64,000 bases of DNA from Calothrix sp. NIES-4101 (GTDB taxonomy: Bacteria > Cyanobacteriota > Cyanobacteriia > Cyanobacteriales > Nostocaceae). Of this stretch, positions 57,493 through 64,000 are shown one piece after another (the stretch's first letter is position 1; each line of letters begins with the position of its first letter). The translations under genes and the position numbers were made by a program. Location: assembly GCA_004296455.1 (NCBI GenBank), contig AP018280.1, positions 1,364,001 to 1,428,000 of the forward strand, read 5' to 3'. The notes beneath the pieces are model-generated. The model was not told the DNA's origin. It was given only the letters and a program-made list of their open reading frames with translations, and made no database searches.

Positions 57493-59005
57493 TGTAAGGA
57501 TTCAGGTCGCGGAGCAAGGAATGAGGGAAGGAAAAATAATTTGATTGTGTGTATGAGCTAGTATTGCATTCGCAAAAAAGCCAATTACAGAACGTCCCTG
57601 ACTCCTACAAGTTTGCACAACAGTTAATAGATTTGCAGTATCTCCAAATCTTTCAAGCGAACGCGAACCACCACTAATTTTTCGTTTAGTGACAGCTAAT
57701 CTCAAGTTACGTTCTGCGAGGTTATTATCGGGAGGAACTTCAGGATGGTCGAGACAATACCACCATTGGTCGTATTTATCTCGCAATTTAGTTAACAAAT
57801 TCAACGCTGTTGCACCAGCTTGTGGTATCCATTCCTTGAAAGCTTTATTAATAGTGGATTTGAAGTCAAAAGCCCATTGTTTGTAGGCTTCAAGGGAGCC
57901 AGTAATTTGAAACTGCTGATAATTCTTGAACACATCATCGATTAATTCGATAAAACATAAAGCAATCTCATGATTATGTAATACCGGAGATTTGCTCAAA
58001 TTCTTGAAATGCCGACGCATGTGCGCTAAACATTTTTGTTGTGCATTCGCAGCGTAGCCATTGTAAACACTAAAATCATCGCTGCTCAAAACCCCTGCAT
58101 ACTCGCTTCCTAATATCGATTCAAGTTCATCTCTTGAACGTGTATCTGCGGCTTTAAACAAGCAAAAACCTCTATTGGCAAACACCCATAGCCATTCTTT
58201 TACCCCTTTTACTGTCCAGGGTGTTTCGTCTACATGGATATTTGGCTGCTCACTTTTTACCCAATCTGACAATTCCTTTACTGGTTTTTCTATTGCTTGT
58301 GCAACTCTTTGATTGGTTGCTACTAACGTTCCTTCTCCAATATCTATCTGCCCTAATTCTTCTATTAACTCGCGAATTTTCTCATACGGCATGTGGGCAT
58401 AATTTCCTAACCAACCGATTAATGCTTGTAAGCGCAAACCCAAATCTTGCCCCGGTACTATTGAGTCGCTCCAATCTGCGGCACTTACTGTTCCACAGTG
58501 ACTGCATTGTTGATGAATTCGTTGGTATTCAACTATTTCTATTGGATTTGCTACAAATTGTGCCACAACTTGCTTTTCGATTTTATCTGCAAGTTCAAGA
58601 AAGTGAATTCCTCCACAGTACGGGCATTTTTCTGGACGTAGCATTTCGATTCTATCTACTCGTCCAAAACCTTTACGGGTTTTTCCTTCATGTCCTGGTT
58701 GCCCTCCTGGCTTTCTTTTTTCTCCTTCTTCTGAATCCTGTTGTTCTGATTTCTTTTTTTCTGATTTTTTGATTATGTCCTGTGATGGTGGCTTTGATGA
58801 GCTTTTACTGTCTTTATTTACTATTTCTTTGAGCCTTTCTAATTCTATTCTCAATGCCTGGATGATTTTTACCAATTCCTCTTTCGGCAATTGGTATAAT
58901 TCTTCATCCCTTTGAATCGCTGGCATTTTCTGACTCATGCTGTCGATATTCTCGTACTACACCTACCCATGTCAACTACCCCACACCTGAATCCTTACAA
59001 ATAAG
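57487..59005 (-). mobile_element. Single-ORF IS66-family element with 6-bp TSD
   Basis: Inverted ends TGTAAGGATTCAGGT (57493-57507) and ACCTGAATCCTTACA (58985-58999) are perfect over 15 bp. The direct repeat AATAAG flanks it (57487-57492 and 59000-59005). IS66 elements normally show 8-bp duplications and often carry tnpA-tnpB-tnpC; this 1,507-bp copy has only the tnpC-type transposase, as in the ISBst12 subgroup. It splits the dispersed repeat found elsewhere at 3071-3160. Confidence 0.9.
57502..58938 (-). CDS. IS66-family transposase (TnpC type)
   Basis: 478 residues. An N-terminal leucine-zipper-like part (EELVKIIQALRIELERLKEIV), the KPGGQPGHEGKTR hinge, the zinc-binding CPYCGG and CSHCGT pairs, and the DDE core with HVDETPW, VLSSDDFSVYNGY and PPDNNLAERNLRLAVTKRKISGGSRS are all IS66 features. 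The ORF is complete and its stop lies inside the left inverted repeat. No TnpA or TnpB companions are present. Confidence 0.95.
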   Translation of the reverse strand: MSQKMPAIQRDEELYQLPKEELVKIIQALRIELERLKEIVNKDSKSSSKPPSQDIIKKSEKKKSEQQDSEEGEKRKPGGQPGHEGKTRKGFGRVDRIEMLRPEKCPYCGGIHFLELADKIEKQVVAQFVANPIEIVEYQRIHQQCSHCGTVSAADWSDSIVPGQDLGLRLQALIGWLGNYAHMPYEKIRELIEELGQIDIGEGTLVATNQRVAQAIEKPVKELSDWVKSEQPNIHVDETPWTVKGVKEWLWVFANRGFCLFKAADTRSRDELESILGSEYAGVLSSDDFSVYNGYAANAQQKCLAHMRRHFKNLSKSPVLHNHEIALCFIELIDDVFKNYQQFQITGSLEAYKQWAFDFKSTINKAFKEWIPQAGATALNLLTKLRDKYDQWWYCLDHPEVPPDNNLAERNLRLAVTKRKISGGSRSLERFGDTANLLTVVQTCRSQGRSVIGFFANAILAHTHNQIIFPSLIPCSAT

Positions 59006-59370
59006 TATTTAACCGGACATGATATGAGACTATGAATTTGCCACGATTAGATTCTTAAGTATTGGAGTTGAGTAAGAAACAACAAAACAACGTCACAGAA
59101 ACTGTCGATTCGCTCATTGATTTTAACTGAATCAGGATTAATTAATTCTTACAGAGCTTGTAATCGATACTATTTAATCGATCTCATTTTTATAATTTGT
59201 GGTATCCCTGTGTCTTAAATAATCCTTTTCTACAGACATTTTAGTGACTTCTTAAATTGTCTGTGAACTACCAGAAGGCTGAATGTGAGATAAAAATTTC
59301 AGAGACGCAGCATTGCTACGTCTCTACTAAAACTGATTACTTGCTAATTACTTACCAATCAAATTATCAG
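59000..59370. other. Spacer after the IS66 element, with a metH hairpin
   Basis: Contains the right part of the split dispersed repeat (59000-59022) and a hairpin at 59301-59325 near the metH end. No ORF recognised. Confidence 0.5.
59301..59325. terminator. Hairpin downstream of metH
   Basis: AGAGACGCAGCA and TGCTACGTCTCT form a 12-bp stem with one mismatch around a single T, about 45 bp beyond the metH stop. It is a common dispersed cyanobacterial palindrome that may also end transcription. Confidence 0.45.
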
Positions 59371-62300
59371 CTAGGCACTAAAATACTTCGCTACAGGGTG
59401 ATAAGTAATTATTGCCGTCGTACTTTGCTCAGGATAAATCTGCTCGCTTTCATCCATGTACATCTTCATTCTCTGGGCATCCAATAACTCTAGTTGCTTG
59501 TACTGATCTTGAATATTCGGACAAGCAGGATAGCCAAAACTATACCGCGAACCGCGATACCTTTGCGCTAACATATCCCGAATATTGTCGGGTTCCTCAG
59601 CCCCAAAACCTAGTTCACGGCGAATTCTTGCGTGTGTCCACTCGGCTAAAGCTTCTGCTGTTTGCACTGCTAAACCGTGAAAATACAAGTAATCTGTGTA
59701 TGCATTCTCTTTGTATAGCTGCTGGGCAAATTCGGTGGCAATTTCTCCTACAGTTACAGCCTGCATGGGGAAAACATCAATTTTTCCCATTTCCTTGGGT
59801 GCAAAAAAATCGGCAATGCACAATCTTTTGCCGGAACGTTGTCGGGGAAATTCGTATGCAGCAACCTGTTGGCGATGATTTTCGGGATTGTAAATGTGCA
59901 ATGTATTTCCCTGAGAATTACATGGGAAATAACCGTAAATCACTTGGGGATGCAGTAAGTTTTCGGCAACTATTCGCGCTTTCCAATTATCGAGAATTGG
60001 GTGTACCTTCTGTTTTAAGAAAGCTTGATATTCTTCCTTGGTTTGTTCCTTTGGCTTTCTAAATTGCCACTGTCCAGCGATTAATGCTTGTAAGTCTAAA
60101 TGCCAGAATATTTCTTCCCAAGGAATATTACCAGGTTGTAGTAATTTTGTTCCCCAAAATGGTGATGTTGGACGTTCAATATTTACATCTACAGCTTCGG
60201 AACGTCGAGTGTCTATTTCTCTCGGCTCATTGGCTTGTTTTTCTTTTTTCGCTGCTAGCTTTGCGGCATCTACATCTCTAAAAACAACATCATTTTCAGA
60301 TGTAAATTCACCAGAAAATCCATTAAAGTCATCCCAACTCGTTGATGCTTTTGCTGGCATTAATTTGTCCATAAAGTGCAAGTCTGAGAATGCATCTTTG
60401 CCATACACAACTTTTCCTTTATAGACATTTTGGCAATCCTCATACACAAATTTAGGTGTCAGAGCCGCACCACCTAAAATTACAGGAACAGTAATACCTT
60501 TTTCGTTGAATGTTTCCAGATTTTCCTTCATAAAGGCGGTGGATTTTACCAACAATCCACTCATGGCAATACAATCAGCCCGATGTTTCTCGTATGCTGC
60601 AATGATGTTCTCTACAGATTGTTTAATCCCCAAGTTAATCACCTTGTAACCATTATTGGTCAAAATGATATCAACCAGGTTTTTACCAATGTCGTGAACA
60701 TCCCCTTTGACAGTGGCGATAATAAACGTCCCCTTGGCAGTACTTTCACCAGTCTCCGATTTTTCCATGTGGGGTTCGAGGAAGGCAACCGCAGCTTTCA
60801 TTGTTTCCGCAGATTGCAAGACGAAGGGTAACTGCATCTGTCCAGAACCAAATAATTCGCCGACAACTTTCATCCCATCCAACAGATAAATATTCACAAT
60901 ATCTAAGGCTGGATATTTTGTTAATGCCTCCTTCAGGGCATCTTCTAAGCCAATACGTTCTCCATCGATAATATGCTGCTTCAACCGTTCCTCAATGGGG
61001 AGATTATTATCAACACCCTTGTCACGTTTTGTCGTCACTCCCTCAAACATCGTTGTTAATTCACCCAAAGGATCATAAACGCAGACATTACCATCGAATT
61101 TGCGGCGATCGTAAATTAAATCACGACAAATCTGTTGATGCTTCTCCTCAATCTTGGCGAGAGGTAAAATCTTGGCAGCACTAACGATCGCTCCATCCAT
61201 TCCCACTTGCATGGCTTCATGGAGAAACATCGAGTTGAGTACAATCCGGGCTGCTGGGTTCAGACCAAAGGAAATATTTGATACACCCAACATAAAGTGA
61301 CATCCCGGTAAGTCCTCCTTAATCCGACGAATCGCTTCAATTGTAGCTTTGCCATTTTCCCGGTCTTCTTCAATCCCAGTGGAAACTGGTAGAGCTAAAG
61401 TATCAAAAAATAATTCATGTGCCGGAATACCGTATTCCACAGCCGCACGATAAGCCCGTTGGGCAATTTCAAATTTTTTATCGGCTGTCCGTGCCATTCC
61501 TTCTTCGTCGATAGTACCAATTACTATCCCCGCGCCATATTTTTTGGCTAATTCCAATACTTTGAAAAAGCGTTCTTCACCATCTTCGTAATTGGTGGAA
61601 TTGAGTATGCATTTACCTCCGGCAACTTTTAAGCCCGCTTCCATTTTTTCCCATTCAGTGGAATCGAGCATCAAAGGCAAAGTTACATTATTGACAATGC
61701 GCGAAACTAATTCCCGCATATCCCGCACACCATCGCGCCCGACATAATCCACGTTCACATCCAGGATATGTGCGCCTTCTTTTACTTGTGCTCGTGCTAA
61801 GGAGACTAAACCGTCCCAATCTTCAGCATTGAGCATTTCCCGGCATTTTTTGGAACCGCTTGCATTTAATCTCTCACCAACAATTAAGAAGGAATTTTCT
61901 TGTGTATAGCTTTGTGTGCCATAAATCGAAGCTGCGGCTGGTTCTAGTTGCGGTTGACGAATTTTTGGCTTCAGTTCTTGAGCAATTTCTGCCATTGCTT
62001 GAATGTGTGCTGGACGTGTCCCACAGCAACCCCCGATCGCTTGGACACCCAAATCTTCAACAAAATGCATCAACGCCATCCGCAATTCCATTGGCGTAAG
62101 TCTGTAGTGCGCTTGCCCACCAACGTTTTCTGGTAAACCCGCATTGGGTATACAGGAAACTACGAAGGGTGAATGTTCTGATAAATACTTGATGTGTGGT
62201 TTCATCAAGTCGGGACCAGTAGCACAGTTTAAGCCGAGAATGTCGATTTTGTAAGGTTCAAGAATGGTAACTACGGCACTAATTTCCGTACCTACAAGCA

Positions 62301-62907
62301 TGGTTCCCATGGTTTCCATTGTTACAGAAACCATAATCGGTCTTCTGGCATTTTTCTTTTTGAAAACTGCTTCCACACCATTTAGTGCAGCTTTAATTTG
62401 CAGGACATCCTGGCAAGTCTCAATCATAAATAAATCGACACCGCCATCCCACAAAGCTTCTGCTTGGTTAGCAAAGTTTCGTTCCAGGGTATCATAGTCA
62501 ATATGCCCAAGGGTAGGTAATTTTGTTCCTGGACCCATTGAACCCCCGACATAACGAGGTTTTTCGGGTGTGGAAAATTCCGCAGCACATTGTTTTGCTA
62601 ATTCTGCGGCGGTTTTGTTCAGGTAGTAAGCTTGATCTTGGAGATTGTATTCAGCCAGTACAAACTCGGTGCCGCCAAAGGTGTCGGTTTCAATTACATC
62701 CGCACCCGCAGCCAGGAAATCGCGGTGAACTTTCGCGACTGCTTCCGGTTTGGAGTGAACGAGATATTCATTACAACCTTCGTATTCTGCACCACCAAAG
62801 TCTTCCGCAGTCAGGTTTTGGGATTGCAGGTTAGTTCCCATCGCACCATCGAATACTATAACAGGGCGATCGCTACTGTGTAGCCGTTCTAGAAAAGATT
62901 GGGTCAT
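59371..62907 (-). CDS. metH: Cobalamin-dependent methionine synthase
   Basis: 1178 residues, the full four-module enzyme. Module 1 (Hcy, residues ~10-320) has GGCCGT zinc ligands; module 2 binds methyl-THF ([15 protein letters not shown], then [11 protein letters not shown]); module 3 holds cobalamin ([12 protein letters not shown], the lower-ligand His); module 4, the reactivation domain (~930-1178), binds AdoMet ([13 protein letters not shown]). The order and length match MetH. No cobalamin riboswitch was recognised upstream. Confidence 0.97.
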   Translation of the reverse strand: MTQSFLERLHSSDRPVIVFDGAMGTNLQSQNLTAEDFGGAEYEGCNEYLVHSKPEAVAKVHRDFLAAGADVIETDTFGGTEFVLAEYNLQDQAYYLNKTAAELAKQCAAEFSTPEKPRYVGGSMGPGTKLPTLGHIDYDTLERNFANQAEALWDGGVDLFMIETCQDVLQIKAALNGVEAVFKKKNARRPIMVSVTMETMGTMLVGTEISAVVTILEPYKIDILGLNCATGPDLMKPHIKYLSEHSPFVVSCIPNAGLPENVGGQAHYRLTPMELRMALMHFVEDLGVQAIGGCCGTRPAHIQAMAEIAQELKPKIRQPQLEPAAASIYGTQSYTQENSFLIVGERLNASGSKKCREMLNAEDWDGLVSLARAQVKEGAHILDVNVDYVGRDGVRDMRELVSRIVNNVTLPLMLDSTEWEKMEAGLKVAGGKCILNSTNYEDGEERFFKVLELAKKYGAGIVIGTIDEEGMARTADKKFEIAQRAYRAAVEYGIPAHELFFDTLALPVSTGIEEDRENGKATIEAIRRIKEDLPGCHFMLGVSNISFGLNPAARIVLNSMFLHEAMQVGMDGAIVSAAKILPLAKIEEKHQQICRDLIYDRRKFDGNVCVYDPLGELTTMFEGVTTKRDKGVDNNLPIEERLKQHIIDGERIGLEDALKEALTKYPALDIVNIYLLDGMKVVGELFGSGQMQLPFVLQSAETMKAAVAFLEPHMEKSETGESTAKGTFIIATVKGDVHDIGKNLVDIILTNNGYKVINLGIKQSVENIIAAYEKHRADCIAMSGLLVKSTAFMKENLETFNEKGITVPVILGGAALTPKFVYEDCQNVYKGKVVYGKDAFSDLHFMDKLMPAKASTSWDDFNGFSGEFTSENDVVFRDVDAAKLAAKKEKQANEPREIDTRRSEAVDVNIERPTSPFWGTKLLQPGNIPWEEIFWHLDLQALIAGQWQFRKPKEQTKEEYQAFLKQKVHPILDNWKARIVAENLLHPQVIYGYFPCNSQGNTLHIYNPENHRQQVAAYEFPRQRSGKRLCIADFFAPKEMGKIDVFPMQAVTVGEIATEFAQQLYKENAYTDYLYFHGLAVQTAEALAEWTHARIRRELGFGAEEPDNIRDMLAQRYRGSRYSFGYPACPNIQDQYKQLELLDAQRMKMYMDESEQIYPEQSTTAIITYHPVAKYFSA

Positions 62908-63175
62908 ATTAGAGAAATGGAATTACTAAAATTTTCCACTTAATTTCATATTGTCGCTAATTTTTACCCAATATGAATCATCTCATGTCAAAGAAGGTGA
63001 AGGGAGAAATATCAATTTTGGCTAACAAGACTATTAAATTGGAAAATCGGGGAAACTTTAGGATGCCATGTGTGGGAAGCACAAAGATATTGTTTAAAAG
63101 TATAGTAGTTGCCTAGTTATAAGCAATGGCTGGATATTAAAATTACACTTAGTAATATGGGTGGGTATAGTAAAA

Positions 63176-64000
63176 ATGCGAGATAGCGTCTGGATAACTA
63201 GGTTGCTGGCAATTTCTCTGGTCATTTTGGCTGCGATCGTGCTTTTGTTAAGTAATAAGGAAGTGTCGAATTCTAATCTCACAGCCAATTCTCAGTCGCC
63301 TTCAGAACAGAAGGTATGGAGTCCGGCAAATGTACAATATCAATCAGCTATCAAACCAACAATTCCCACACCAAAACCCAATCAGCCCACACCCATACCC
63401 AATCAGTCTCCTAATAATCAGGTTGCTGCTGTCACACCAAAACCGCAACCCACACAAACAAATAATCAAAAAAATAATCAAAAAACTAATCAAAAAAACA
63501 ATCAAGTTATCAAACCGCAACCTTTACCCAAAACACCATTTACAACCACCGCAACTTTTAGAAGCTATCAACCCAAATATACGGTAGCTTGGGCTGACCC
63601 AAGTAATTATGGCGATCGATTTGTTACTGATATTCATGGTATGCCCTTAATGAATCCACCGATTATTGTTCTCCATGAAACTACAAATTCAGCACAAAGC
63701 GCTGTCAACACTTTTAAAACCAATAATAGTGCAGATGAAAATAGACAAGTTAGTTACCACACATTAATCGCCCGTAATGGATTAGTTGTCTATTTAGTTC
63801 CCCCAGACAAGCGTGCTTTTGGTGCAGGTAATTCTGTCTTTGAGGGCGCTGGAGGAATTGAGACGGTGCAGACTAATCTGAATTTAAAACCATCCGTTAA
63901 TAATTTTGCTTATCACGTCTCGTTAGAGACACCACCCGATGCTTGGGACAAAAATGTTAGCAGTCATAGTGGATACACGGATGAACAGTATTATGCCTTA
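63176..64000 (+). CDS. N-acetylmuramoyl-L-alanine amidase, 5' part (3' end outside)
   Basis: At least 275 residues; the gene runs off the window. Starts MRDSVWITRLLAISLVILAAIVLLL, a membrane anchor or signal peptide, then a Pro/Asn/Lys-rich low-complexity linker with several NNQK repeats (residues ~48-110), then an Amidase_2 domain (IIVLHETTNSAQSAVNTF, SYHTLIARNGLVVYLVPPDKRAFGAG, NNFAYHVSLE) with the zinc-binding histidines of that fold. It probably trims peptidoglycan in the periplasm; a role in septa or heterocyst nanopores is inferred from family relatives such as AmiC but not shown. Confidence 0.87.
   Translation, partial: MRDSVWITRLLAISLVILAAIVLLLSNKEVSNSNLTANSQSPSEQKVWSPANVQYQSAIKPTIPTPKPNQPTPIPNQSPNNQVAAVTPKPQPTQTNNQKNNQKTNQKNNQVIKPQPLPKTPFTTTATFRSYQPKYTVAWADPSNYGDRFVTDIHGMPLMNPPIIVLHETTNSAQSAVNTFKTNNSADENRQVSYHTLIARNGLVVYLVPPDKRAFGAGNSVFEGAGGIETVQTNLNLKPSVNNFAYHVSLETPPDAWDKNVSSHSGYTDEQYYAL

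Noticed and set aside
62908-63175. Possible cobalamin riboswitch upstream of metH
   Set aside because: No GCCACTG-like B12 box or multi-stem layout could be found by eye.

Overview
The window looks like a piece of chromosome from a filamentous, heterocyst-type cyanobacterium (Nostocales). The evidence is the frequent HIP1 octamer (GCGATCGC and near-matches), a complete fraC-fraD-fraE filament-integrity operon, a phycobilisome accessory cluster with a membrane-anchored CpcL linker, purine-rich spacer repeats, and many cyanobacterial families of unknown function (DUF3326, DUF4346, DUF4870, DUF2256, DUF1400 hydrolase). No rRNA, tRNA or CRISPR array was recognised.

Layout. 0-5.4 kb: the end of glmU, an isoaspartyl peptidase, a DUF2256 mini-protein, two unknown membrane proteins and a stand-alone AAA+ ATPase. 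5.4-7.4 kb: a 91-bp MITE-like repeat and an AT-rich GmrSD-type modification-dependent restriction enzyme. 7.6-14.6 kb: housekeeping genes (acnB, ferredoxin, DUF3326, CPBP protease, purN). 14.7-19.7 kb: an orphan sugar ABC permease, fraCDE on the minus strand, and an unusual protein made of two tandem corrinoid-adenosyltransferase-like P-loop domains. 19.8-31.9 kb: small membrane proteins, a nucleoside hydrolase, a two-layer nested transposon, clpB, a secreted alpha/beta hydrolase, an EVE-domain protein, dusA and an SDR. 32-40 kb: a lipase-like hydrolase, ygfZ, then URC1-URC4-upp, which together look like the URC uracil-degradation pathway, followed by TPR and FAD-oxidoreductase genes. 40.3-46.2 kb: six minus-strand genes tied to phycobilisomes: an allophycocyanin-like subunit, a CpcS/CpeS-type lyase, CpcL, a CpcD-like linker, an internally shortened CpcT/CpeT-type lyase, and a translationally coupled protein with fifteen five-residue repeats. 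46.7-49.0 kb: a metacaspase-FGE fusion behind a small Pepco-like gene, a candidate conflict or cell-death module. 49-57.4 kb: FemAB-like acetyltransferase, DUF4346, Psb32, GH5-CBM2 glucanase, CobW, hemB, a 2OG-oxygenase-like protein missing expected iron ligands, TspO. 57.5-59 kb: a single-ORF IS66 element. 59.4-64 kb: metH and the start of an N-acetylmuramoyl-L-alanine amidase.

How the genes work together. fraC-fraD-fraE serve septal junctions between cells. URC1, URC4 and Upp would recycle uracil nitrogen. The phycobilisome cluster supplies a non-core antenna subunit, lyases and linkers and probably modifies a CpcL-type, photosystem-I-linked antenna. The strongest structural observations are that the transposon at 21.9-23.9 kb can be resolved into an IS (with a likely -1 frameshift) sitting inside a roughly 237-bp MITE, and that the IS66 copy interrupts a dispersed repeat whose empty version lies at 3.1 kb.
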